Below, in pieces: positions 35,601 to 48,300 of a stretch of DNA of 64,000 nucleotides; the stretch's first letter is position 1, and each line of letters opens with the position of its first letter. A program made the position numbers and the translations under genes. The DNA is from Carposina sasakii. Its lineage: Eukaryota > Arthropoda > Insecta > Lepidoptera > Carposinidae. The stretch lies in NCBI GenBank assembly GCA_014607495.2, contig CP053154.1:10416001-10480000 (forward strand). Direction: 5' to 3'. The notes beneath the pieces were generated by a model that worked only from the letters and a program-made list of their open reading frames with translations, made no database searches and was not told the DNA's origin.

Positions 35601-35944
35601 CTAAATAAATTCAAATATTTGCATGCTACAGTTTTGGGGAAACAGGTCTCTGATTTCATAATGTAATAATAACTTTATTGTACTATGTTTTGAGCAAATA
35701 AATAAAAATTTCATTTCACATGACTATCACTACTTAGGGTACAAGTACAAGTAGGTATCTAGCTGACAATGTATAGGTATGGGCGTTGTTAGCAATTTCA
35801 CTTTGTAAAATTGTTAATTTTGGTTCACGTAAAACACGTCAAAATTTTAACATACTTAGTTACGAATATACTTCTGTTTGCTTTTCATCTTTTGCAATTA
35901 TACAAATAAAAAAAATATCTTACAAACTTACATCTTCCGAAAAC

Positions 35945-36249
35945 TTTAGTTGTACAGTCTAGCAAAGCGACAAAGTATCCTCGAAGCTGAAGTCCGGGCG
36001 CACGCGCGGGCCACTCTGCGACCTACCGCCGCCGCGGTCGCACTGTCCGCGACCGAACCCCCACAGATTACGATCGCGATTACGTCCCGCACAACACCGA
36101 AAAATTTGAGTTCAGCTAACTTTTTAAACGTCAAATTTAGATCATTGAAAGCATGGCCCAAGTTTCGTGTAAAGTAGAGTTGGCGGTGAGTCGGTAATGT
36201 TGCGTTAGCGGTGAGCGATGTGCCGCGTGCCGCGCGCGTCATTTGCGCG
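35945..36249 (+). promoter_or_regulatory. GC-rich promoter/5' UTR region of Lcch3
   Basis: A CpG-dense block in otherwise AT-rich DNA ending at the Lcch3 start. It contains short upstream ORFs: ATG-TTG-CGT-TAG at 36197-36208 and a 12-codon ORF at 36218-36253. No TATA box is evident and the transcription start cannot be placed. Confidence 0.55.
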
Positions 36250-36253
36250 ATGA
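36218..36253 (+). promoter_or_regulatory. uORF overlapping the Lcch3 start codon (ATGA)
   Basis: Eleven codons ([11 protein letters not shown]) and a TGA that overlaps the Lcch3 ATG at 36250-36252. This layout favours termination-reinitiation and could hold down or tune LCCH3 translation. Confidence 0.5.
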
Positions 36254-36338
36254 GCGCGCGTCTCGCGGTTTTCGCGCGTTTGTCTCGCCTGCACGCGCTG
36301 CTTCCTGTACTTCTGTTCTACGTGTTCACGGAGGCACG
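36250..36338 (+). CDS. Lcch3: Lcch3 exon 1 (signal peptide)
   Basis: [11 protein letters not shown] then a hydrophobic [11 protein letters not shown] core; donor GTGAGT, leaves in phase 2. Start chosen as the only ATG in frame with the signal peptide and the downstream exons. Confidence 0.88.
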
Positions 36339-39300
36339 GTGAGTTACAGTTTTTCTAGGATGTTTCTATAAATATTTGTGTATTTCTATACCGTTACCCA
36401 CTACACAAGACGTTAGGGATTTTAGTGGAGGTCTAGGTTAATGTGTTAATTGTAAAGTGTGTGGATATTTATATCTAGTAGGTTTATAGACAGGGAGTAA
36501 AATTACCTGACTTCCGCAAATGAATACAAATGCTCTGTTTCTAACTTAAAAAAGTTAGTGTTAGCAGATTTTAAAAATTCAGAATTAAAATTTAATTAAT
36601 AGGAAACATTGCAAACTTTCATTCTAGATGCTGTAAATATTATCGAGATAATTTGACTACAATTTAAATAATTAGGTACTTATGGTTTTCCCACGACAAA
36701 GAAGACAAAATTTTAGCAAATTAATGTTGAATTTCGAAGACATAATATCAACATCTGCAAACAGAGTGAACTACTAATCATATTAGATGTTTAGGTATAG
36801 TAAAACTATTTATTTATGTCATATTTAACCAAAGTACTATCAAATTAATACTGTAGACCTTTAGTTGTTTAGCAGTTCGACTCACCGCAAGGGCCGAGCG
36901 GATCACTCAAAAGCATTCCGCGACCGCCGTCGGCATTACTATACCTCTATCTTGGTTCATTCTTGTCCACCTACCGCTTACAATAGCTATCTATCTTTAT
37001 TAACTATAGATTGAGGCCAATGATTCTTTATAAAAAATACTATGGCAAAGGTAAGAACATATAAATCAAGGTACTTATAATAAATTGATTTATTTTATTT
37101 GTTTCAGTTACTTTTTAATATAATTTCATTAATTCAATTTAATTATGTAATGTTTGCAATTACTTACTAACATAGGTTAAGACTTTTACTAATTACAAAT
37201 ATGGAAACCAATTTTCCGAAATAAAATTTATATTATTATTCCCTTTATTTAACAGTTTTTCTTATTTTTCTACATTTTTAAATATGAATTTATTACAATA
37301 TATAAAAGTATAAAGTATATTATTATTATTATTATAATAAGCCATCGTCAAAAAGTTAAGTTTTACAATACCATATAATGTCATAATACCTACTCAGTTT
37401 ATGTATTTACGTACCTATTATAAAGCTTATAAGCAAAAGCTAATATTACAGTCATAAATATTTAATATACTTAATTCTAGAATTTGTTAAAAAAAATGTG
37501 TTACCATACAATAATCTAAGTAAGTTAGTACTCATAATATACCAGACAGAACCTAATATTCCCTGAAAGCCAGCAGATACGACGGCAGTAAGTACCGGCA
37601 GACAGGAAGCGAGATCTGTCGGGATTGCCATTTAGCAGAAAGCCCCTAAATCCAATATTAAATTAAGTGGTTACGTATTGCGAACCGTCACGATTTCATG
37701 GACACTGGAATGAGGTAGGTTTTATAATGAATTTTATCAGGTGTTAATAGAAGCTGGTGTGGTGGTGGGCGAACACCGTTTGGAAAAATAAGTTTCATAC
37801 TTTATTTGAGGAATTAGTTTCTCTATCGTGCCTATTCACACGCTCCGGTTTTCTGGTACCCTGGTGGCGAAAAGTAGGTACGTGTCTGCCCGGTAAATGA
37901 AAGCTAACGTATGTGTACGGGTGTACGGATTACGGGCATACATTTCGCCAACCGGTACCTGGCAACGAGTACACGGCAGTGTGTCACTTTGACAGGGATT
38001 TTAGTTTTGTAAGGGTGCGCTACTAGTTGGTACTGCAGGATTGGACCCAGGTACAGAACATAGGCTATAGATGAGCCTAATTTTGAGAATAGGAATGGTT
38101 AATAGGAATATTAAGTTCTACTTGATTATTTCTTAGATTTTTTTTTTTTTTCTTCACAACACATTGACCTAGTCCCACACTAAGAGGTCTTGTGTCGTGG
38201 GTATAAGCAACGGTATATACATTAAGTTCTACTTGATTATTTCTTAGATTACACCTGCTGATAGAATTTCGGTAGCATAAACCTGACTTCCCTCTTTATT
38301 ACTAGCCTAACTTCATTCTAACAGCAGTTGTAGTCTAGAAAAAATCAAGTAGAAGACGACACTACACAGGGTGGTAGGTTTATAGATGAACAAATCAACT
38401 GAAAAAAGTTTAGTTTATAAATACAGCAATGTATTGCAAAGTACAATATCACGGTTTAGATTAATGGCAGAAGCATTTTGCCGCTGGAAATCTCATGATC
38501 AAACAAACAAATAACAAACTGTTTCCATATCCGTTATTTTGTTGCAGAAGTCAACGCGTGCCGTCTCCGGCCGCCGACCGTCTCGAGAACGTGACGCACA
38601 CGGTGTCACGGATACTGGACGGGTACGACATTCGACTGCGCCCCAATTTCGGTGGTAAGCTAATATTAATAATATTTCAATATACAACTTACTATTTCCT
38701 AGTTTTACAAGTAACAGTTTCCTAAGTTACTAGTTTATAGATTTTTATCCGACTCTACATTATACACACACACTGTTCCCAAAATGGGGTTGCCGAAACT
38801 GGAGGATTATGAGGGAGATTCTACAGCCACGTAGATGTAAATGAACAGTTGCCAGGCTGAGTCTGCCTCTGAGTTCCTTAGTCCATTTTTACGTCATGCA
38901 CGGAAAGAGATGCCGCTGATGTATTCTAGCGAAGGCCCGCACAGATTGTCCGACAATACTTAGAAAAACCGCAAAAGGAAGGATCATGTTTTTGGCAGTA
39001 TATTAATGTTGATGTGTTGACATGAGTTCCAGCGAGGTTCCACTGTAGCTAAACTACTCTAGGCTTTGATGGATGAGATGTCAATCAATTCGTTATTGTG
39101 GTTCCGAGTGAACATGCTGCTTTTTTCCGTATACCTATAACAGTTTTTTTTTCAAAAACACGTTTACTTACCTACAGACAAAAAATATTATCAGATTTTA
39201 GAATCTTCCCTACGTAGTTTTATTAGGTTTTAGATTATTTATTATAGAGATAACTTAGTACCTACGTTTTAAATCGTCTTCTATTAGGTTCCTACGTACC

Positions 39301-42300
39301 AACTTATGTACCTATATATATAATCGTTCAAGCAAACTTGCATAAACGTTTCTAACAGAAGTTTATCTTTAAGGTCAGATTTCCAAAATAAGGTAACTAG
39401 AACTGCAGAATCATAACTTATTATACAGGATGTTTTTTTGGTCGTCAACGTTCCCGAAAACTACGGAATCTCCTCATCATCACGATCATTTTTCTCCATG
39501 GGAGTATAACTACCTGGGAAGTGTCTGGTTCCCAAGATATTAGGGTCCAAAGTTGAGTAAATAGACTGCCTTTTTGCTGCATAAATACACATAGATGTGC
39601 GTAGCAAAATTTTTTCACGAGATTTTTATTTTTATTTTATTTATAATTATAATTACATATTTTACAAAGAATAAAGTACAGTGTCTATTAATTAATATCC
39701 GTCTATGAAAAAACTAGCATAAACACTGGACACTACAAATCGTTTCCCAGCATTTTCTTGGCAAAAACTTACTTTATTTGATGAATAGACCCTTCGTTAA
39801 GGGTGGCAACGAAAAAACATGCTGTATAGTTACAATAAAAAAATCATACAGTGAGTGACAGTTGATATTTGTACATATAAGATCCTTAAAGTAGTTCATT
39901 TCGGGGTACCTACTGTATTTAATACTACTAAATTAAATTCTAAGCTACGCTTGCATCAGATATGGTAGTCGGTTGGCAGTGGGGCGTGCCATATAAACCT
40001 CGTTCACGTATCGAATCTGCATACATCCGTCTGCGAAACGTCAGCAAATAATATTACGAAGCGCAGCAAATACTCGTATGTCTCGAAAGGTTTAATGTAT
40101 ACATATATGTAGATATAATAAAATACAGAGTGTATATATAGAATATTCAGACTATTTCGTAAATATTGAAAGATTCAGTTCGCGATTTACGCTCCGTTGC
40201 CTAAAACATGATTGCTTTTCAGGTGATCCGCTCTACGTTGGCATGGATTTAACGATCGCTAGTTTTGATGCGATTTCCGAAGTTAACATGGTAAGTATGT
40301 TGACATAATAAACAATATTCCAACAGATTAGAAAGCCGCACAAATTACAACATAAATTAATGTCGGTGTCGGCGACGCTGTTAAATTGCTCGTAAAACAA
40401 ACACAACTCGAAACAAACATGGGAAATAATGGGAATACAAAACTTTTATTATAACGATGTAAAGATGAGTGTGCAGTTTCCCCTAATTTTGTCCTAATTG
40501 CCTTTGCGGTCTTGTCTTTGTTAGCGATGTTTTATTTAGTTAGCAAACCGCATCGATCGCTAGCTTTTGTGACATCCTGTATATCTCTTGGACAAGGGTC
40601 TTTCTTCACCTTGAGTCAAGGCACAAAGATACGCTTACAGTGCGTACTTGTGACAAGATCTGACGACCTTGGGTGCGCATCTTGAGATTAATTGAAGATG
40701 TTTTTGGGTCATATCGAGGACCTTGTCGCTCTCGAGTCGGTGATCCATCGTAATTCATTAAGCTTTTAATAGCAAAAGAGAGCAAGGCCGGTGCTTGACA
40801 TACATCGTGGGTCGACGTCGAGGGGCGTCGTGCTGCATCAGCCAATCGATGTTCGCCTTCGAAGCGCGGCTCCGACGCTGCCGGCGCGGAACGCCCGTCG
40901 CTGAGGTCACCGCCCACTCGATGATTTCTTATTAATATTATTAATTCCTGACATATGCACCTCTCATTTTTAAAAGAACTTCTCATCTATATAAGGTGTC
41001 GTGTGTTTGTATAATATCAAATGTCATTAATAGTTATAGGGATCAGGTAAAACTTACATAAGTACAGTTTAATGTAGCAACTTGCCATGTGCATTCAAGT
41101 GTGAATTTTTATACGCGCGATGGCCTTACTGACCCTCTTCGGACTTGACCGATATAGATAGATATATACGAGTATATAAGATATAGCATACAAGGATACA
41201 ACAAAACATTTTCCATACACGTAGATACTTGAAGATAATCTGTAAGAAATTGTTTTTTTTTTTCACACTTCACAACACATTGACCTAGTCCCACACTAAG
41301 ATCCCTAAGGTCTTGTGTCGTGGGTACTAAGCAACGGTATATAAATATATAGATAAGTATATAAACATCCATGACTCGGAAACAAACATCGTTATTCATC
41401 ACATCAATGTTTGCACCTACCGGGATTCGAACCCAGGACCTATGGCGTTGCAGGCAGGGCCACTACCAACTACACCAATCGGCCGTGTATAGATCGTTAA
41501 AAATAGTATTTATTTCAGGATTACACAATAACGTTGTATTTGAACCAGTATTGGAAAGACGAGAGGCTTGGTTTCGGCCTGGCTGATGAAGTGCTAACGT
41601 TGTCGGGTGACTTTGCTGACAAAATTTGGGTGCCCGACACATTTTTTGCTAATGATAAAAACAGGTAAACTATTACACTAGTTGGAATTTTTCTTTCTTT
41701 CTGGCAAAGTTATACAGGGTGTTTGTGACAGCCAGGCAAATATTGATACCACGATTTCAGACCATAATTCTGAGACGGAAAACAATGAAAATTTTCACAG
41801 GAAAACTTTTCCGACTTTTTAAAATATTTTCAGGAAAATAAAATAACTTTGTTTGTTTACTTAGGCCTTAGATAAAGACTTAAAAATTAAATTTTTACCA
41901 AAAGATGATTTTCAAAAAAAAAATTGCACTCAAAAAAGTTCAAATTACTAATCAACCCTAATGGAGAGTTACTAGTGATCCAAATGCCAGCAATGTGTCA
42001 CACAATAACCATTATTGGCCCATTTAATTAGTCACAGGATCGCCGGACACAATTGGCGCGGAGAGCAAAGATTACTGATAATCAAATAAAAAATGAATTT
42101 CCTGCGAGTTTCAACATTGTCGTATAACTCAATACAATGGTACGTGTTTAGCATTTCAGTATTTGCCTGGTTGTCACTCACATCCTGTATAGTCACTAGT
42201 ATGAATAACATCTGAAAATATGGCAACATTTGCGGGTATCTTATTCTTGAAAGAATCACACATATTAGCTTGAGGGTGAAGAGATGTACTAACTGTACTG

Positions 42301-45300
42301 CGTACATATCAGTCTAGGCAACTAAATATTTACGTGATCATCGAGTTCGTTTCAGTAATGTGTTTCGTTATGCTCTGGTGTCACATAAAACATAGGTATA
42401 TACATGTAAACACAGGTAATCGTCAACAGGAATAAAACCGAGGCGCCGTTAGTCTCAAATCCATCATAGAGCTAGCAATAAAAGTACAACACATAAAATA
42501 ATACCTAAACTACCGAGATTCTGATTTTCAACCAGTATTCCACTTTCAGTTTCCTTCACGACGTGACAGAACGCAACAAGCTGGTGCGTCTCGGAGGCGA
42601 CGGCAGCATCACCTACGGCATGCGTTTCACCGCAACCCTGGCCTGCATGATGGACCTCCACTACTACCCGCTAGACAGCCAGAACTGCACCGTCGAGATT
42701 GAAAGCTGTGTGACTCATACACTTGATTAGATCAGGCCTAGCTTCCTTGCTTTGCGGACAGCCTGATTGTAGAACTAGTTTTAGTTAGTTGTTTTTTGTG
42801 TTTAACTGCTTAGTGCTTACTGTGCCGTTTTTTAGAGCAATCATCATTAAACTAAATCCGTAAATAACTATCTCATAATTACCATTTTATTTAAATACCT
42901 ATTTCATACAAGCAAGGCAATAAAAACACTTATAACTTTTGAAACGTAACATTTAAATATGAAATTTAAATTTAAACATTAATAAATGTGTCTAAAATAG
43001 TTTTAATTAATGTTTAGATAATAGAATAATATGAAGGCTGTGGGTTTATAGATAACGTTACCTACGCTCTGATATTTAAAGTAAATTTGAACCTGTACCT
43101 AGTTAGTGCGTTACTTTTTTACGTTAAATTGCTGAACTGATCGCGGTGAAAACTGCTCTGTTAGATACACGGCCACGGGTAGTCCTCAGATAAATATTGC
43201 AACTAAAAGTATTTATTCCTGGAAAACTACAGACATCCTACCAATTTTACAAAAGATGACAGTTAATAAGAGTGTCCCACCGTCCTACCTAATAATAACA
43301 TACATATAATCATGCCCTTACGGGGTAGGCAGAGCACTAAGGGTTGATAGAACCACATGGTGCTACTTCTGACCAATTTTGAGGGTATAGTTGAGATGTA
43401 CAAGTTCGGTTAGTAGTGGCAGGTGGTCAGCCCATTGCCTACAGAACATCAAGACCCTCTTGTCCCTCTACTGACTTGTACAGTTGCCCGGGAAGAGAAG
43501 CAGCTGTAGTATAATACGGTTTTTTTCACTCCCAGAGCAGCATAGAAGATAAATAATAAGGGTATACAATATATAAAATATAATTTGAGTAAAGTATACG
43601 TTATCTATGGCCAACAGCACGTAACTTCAGTATGCTAACGTATTGTTTCCGCTGCAGATGGGTACACCGTCTCTGACGTGGTGATGTACTGGAAGGAGAC
43701 TCCCGTCAGGGGGGTGGAGGATGCAGAGCTACCCCAGTTCACTATACTCGGACATGAAACTAATGACAGAAAGGTGGAGTAATTATTACTTTTGTTTTAA
43801 TTTTGTAAATATTAATACTTATGTTTATTAATTCTACCTATATATATGGTTTCGGCTATGGACAGCTTTATACCTCGGTCGCTAAACCTGTTAAATTAGG
43901 CAAAGAACCAAGAGCCAAGCTCACCCGACACTATACTGAAGACATCCCGGATATCAGCCTGTTCGAGATTAGGACTGCCCTTAAATAACTCAAAAATAAC
44001 AAAGCGCCGGGCGACGATGGAATTATATTAGAGCATCTAAGAGCAGGTGGAACTTCGGTACTGAGGGTTCTCCAGAGGCTCTTCAATTCTGTCCTGCTCG
44101 AAGGCGTAACGCCGGAAGCATGGAGCAGAAGTGTGGTGATGCTGTTCTTTAAAAAAGGCGATAAAGCCTTGCTGAAGAACTATAGACCCATTTCGCTTCT
44201 GAGCCATGTCTACAAGTTGTTTTCAAGGGTAATCACGAATCGTCTTGCTCGCAGGTTTGATGACTTCCAGCCTCCTGAACAAGCCGGTTTCCGAATAGAG
44301 TTTAGTACCATAGACCATATCCACACGCTACGGCAGATTATACAAAAAACGGCAGAGTATAATCGGCCACTATGCCTAGCGTTCGTGGACTATGAGAAGG
44401 CCTTTGATTCGATCGAGACATGGGCAGTGCTGCAGTCTCTCCAGCGGTGCCATATTGACCATCGATATATCGAAGTGCTGAAGTGTTTATACAGCAACGC
44501 CACCATGTCGGTACGAGTACAGGAGCGGAGCACTGAGCCGATTTCATTGCAGAGGGGAGTGAGACAAGGAGATGTTATTTCTCCGAAGCTGTTCACTAAT
44601 GCAGTGGAAAACGCCTTTAAGCTTCTCGAATGGAAAGGACTCGGCATAAATTACAATGGCGAATACATCTTCGATTAGCAGACGACATCGTGGTCATGGC
44701 AGAATCGCTGAAGGATCTAAGTACAATGCTCGATGGCCTCAATCGAGTTTCCCAACAGGTGGGCCTGAAGAAGAACATGAACAAGACGAAGATCATGTCG
44801 AACGTCCATGTGCCGCCCACTCCTGTACTAGTTGGGAGCTCGATGCTCGAAGTTGTTGACGAGTATGTTTACCTAGGACAAATGGTCAAACTAGGTAGGT
44901 CCAACTTTGAGAAGGAGGTAAATCGGCGAATCCAACTCGGCTGGGCAGCGTTCGGGAAACTACGAAGCTTATTTATGTCCAAGATACCCCAGTCCTTTAA
45001 GACGAAGGTTTTCAACCAGTGCGTGCTGCCGGTGATGACCTACGGTGCCGAGACGTGGTCTCTAACTATATGCCTCATAAATAAGCTCAGGATCATACAG
45101 CGAACGATGGAGAGAGCTATGCTTGGGATCTCTTTGCGTGATCGAATCAGAAATGAGGAGATCCGCAGATATACAAAGATCATCGACATAGCTCAACGGT
45201 CCAGCAAGCTGAAGTGGCAATGGGCAGGGCACATTGCTCGAAGAACTTATGGCCGATGGAGTTGGAAAGTTCTAGAGTGGATACCACGTATCGGCAAGCG

Positions 45301-48300
45301 CAGCGTGGGAAGGCCAACTGCGAGGTGGACGGACAACCTGGCCAAGGTCGCGGGTCTCGGTTGGATGCAGGATGCTTCCGACCGGTCGGAGTGGAGGTTG
45401 TTGGGGGAGGCCTATGTCCAACAGTGGACTTCTTAGGGCTGTAAATGATGATGATATGGTTTCGTAAACTCAGCAGTGGCACAAACTGAGAAAAGCTGAA
45501 AAGTTTTAATAACTCTCTTTTTCTCAAGTTGGCCAGCATCTTGCGAATATATTTCTAGAAAACTTTAAACCTTGCAAAAAAGACATTGAGAATACACGTA
45601 CTATAAATAAAACCTAAAAAAACACATTTAGGTCATTTTGATAATTTAGTCTACGGGATGCTAATGTTTTAAATTTTTCAGGAGAAACTAGCCACAGGAG
45701 TGTACCAGCGACTGTCATTAAGTTTTAAATTACGCAGAAACATAGGATATTTTGTGTTCCAAACATATTTGCCCAGTATTTTAATCGTTATGCTCTCATG
45801 GGTGTCCTTTTGGATCAACCACGAAGCCACTTCAGCCAGAGTTGCTTTAGGTAAGACATATGTTTCTCCTATTGATAGGTACTAACAAACGATGCTGTTA
45901 ATGTAATCCTACTAAAATGAGGCAAGAGCTATGACAAAAATATATACATGTAAATGTATTACATGTACTCGTACTTGGGAATAAATGTTTGCCTACCTTC
46001 TTCGGTGTATGTCGTAAGAGTTCACTAAAAGTCTTCTCAAGGGGTTGAGTAAGCAACTTGTCACTGATCTTTTAAATCTGGCCCTGATTCAGACGTCTTC
46101 ATGATTCTGCCGTTTTTTCCGATTTTGGGAACGTGTATACAGGGTGTAGGTGACAGCCAGGCAAATACTGAAATGCTGAACAAGTACCATTCTGTTGAGT
46201 TATACGACAGTGTTATTACTCGCAGGAAATGTATTTTTGATATGATTTTCAGTAATCTTTGCTCTCCGCGCTAATTGTATCGGGCGATTCTGTGACTAAT
46301 TAAATGGGCGTATTACCCTGTGTGTGTGACCCATTTCCGTTTTTTGGATCAATTGTGACTGCATTAGGGTTGATCAGTTTTTGAAATTTTTAGAGGGCTA
46401 CTTTTTTTGAAAATCATCTTTTGGTTAAAGTTTTATTTTTATGTCATTATTTAATGCCAAATTAAAAATATAGGAAAATTTCGGATTTTTCCTGCGAAAA
46501 TTTTCAGTGTTTTCCGCCACAAAATCATGGTCTGAAGTCATGGTATCAATATTTGCCTGGCTGCAACAAACACCCTGTATACGTGATGTACGAGTATTAG
46601 CCCACTCTTTCGCGTACCGAGTAACCTACATAAGTCAAGTCGTAATGATGGTTACACCGAACATTCCTGCACTTCTTTCACAACTCGGTTGAAAACTAGG
46701 TCCCGTTGGCACCAATATCAACTGAAATTAGGATGTACTTAGATACTCCTGCTTATAATAATGATACACTTTTGCTATTTTCCAGGTATAACAACGGTGC
46801 TGACCATGACTACCATTAGTACTGGTGTCCGCAGTAGTCTGCCACGCATCTCATATGTGAAGGCCATCGACATTTACCTGGTGATGTGCTTCGTATTCGT
46901 GTTCGCTGCTCTGCTGGAGTACGCTGCTGTCAATTACACGTACTGGGGAGCCCGGGCGAGGAAAAGGGCTAAGTTAAAAAGCCGTGACCAGTTGTCTACT
47001 AGCGCCAGTGTAGAAAAGGACTTGAAAAGTCCTGGTAAGTTTATACAGGAATCCTGTAACTGGATGCTAATGGTATTGCATCAAAAGCTTTGAGGGATTC
47101 AACCCATGAGTTTGTGTTGATCTTACTAAGATATTAATATCAAGTAGGATTATTGAGTTGTAAAAGCACCAAATTGCAAAACCTGACCGCGTTGTTTGTT
47201 ACTTAAATTGGTTAACCGATCTACTTCTTTTTCATATACTTCATTTACCCGCAGGCTCTCGATCTCCTGAGGAGATAATTGCCCTAAGAGAATGCACCAG
47301 TAGTTCAGGGCGGGTGTCCCCGTTACTAGGGCTTCGGTCGAAGCCACTACCTCAGACTACTGGAGCCCCTCCATCATTGAGGCTGCAGAGGGATCACACC
47401 ACTCTGCGATATCGCACTAGACCACACTCTCGGAATTCTAAAAGTAAGTAAGCCCACGTTACACTGTTACATTTTGTGAAATTAGTCCTATTATATTTTC
47501 AACCGACTTCAAAAAGAGAGGTTATCAATTCGTCTGTATGTTTTATTTGTGTTACCTCAGAACTCCGTCATTTATGAACCGATTTCAATTTTTTTTTATA
47601 GTTGGTCATGGTATACTTCCAGGTTGGTCCCATATTCACCACATCAGGATCTGATGATGGGATCTTGGAGAAATCGAGGGCAATCCTCGAATATTGTAGG
47701 CACATGTAGTCTGTTTTATACTTTTACGGAGCGTTTTGATCACCTACATATAAAACATAACATCTGATGATAGAATCTCTATGGAATCTAGGGATATCCT
47801 CAAATATAAAAGGCACGAGTAGTCCGTTTTTAGATTTTTATAGAAAATTTTGGTCAGCTTCACATAATTTAAAGGAAACGAGGGTCTGATGATGGAGCCG
47901 CCGAAAAACAGATAGTGGAACTTTTTAGTAACAAAATCCCCCTATGGCAGGGGGAGGCCTATGGACTGCAATAGGCTTATGAAAATGAAGATAATTGTGT
48001 TGAGTCGTGAAATTATATGTTGCGTTAAGCCGTGTCCGAAGTAAGATGGTTATAGAGGAAGAGGTAGACATGAGAATAACGAGATGACGGATAATAGGGA
48101 TGAATGAAAGAAGAGTACCTACATATTGCACCGACCCCAAATGATTAGGAACAGGGCAGGAAGAAGGAGTGTAATTATATGTTGCTTAAATAAGAGTGTA
48201 CATGTTGTGCTGCCAAATCTCTTATATTCCTCCGAGGCGTGGTGCATGTACCGTCGCCACATACGCACTCTGGATCGATTTCACCTCAAGTACCTCCGAT

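Larger units (their letters stand above)
29034..36196. other. Shared upstream region of two divergent GABA-receptor genes
   Basis: 7.2 kb between the start codons of the GRD/CG8916-type gene and Lcch3. It contains an inverted-repeat element (29556-29865), a SINE (31535-31775), a reverse 'ttcccgaaacggggt' repeat (32160-32300) and its forward copy (35365-35600). The rest is AT-rich. I see no other gene; a 61-codon frame at 29079-29264 is not convincing. Confidence 0.6.

Noticed and set aside
35946..36242. 98-codon minus frame and 75-codon plus frame over the Lcch3 5' region
   Set aside because: Both are products of the GC-rich stop-poor promoter block; neither continues into a splice site.
37830..37990. 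Opposed ggtacc/ggcgaaa motifs as a MITE
   Set aside because: The inverted match is short and imperfect, with no target duplication; mentioned only within the intron entry.
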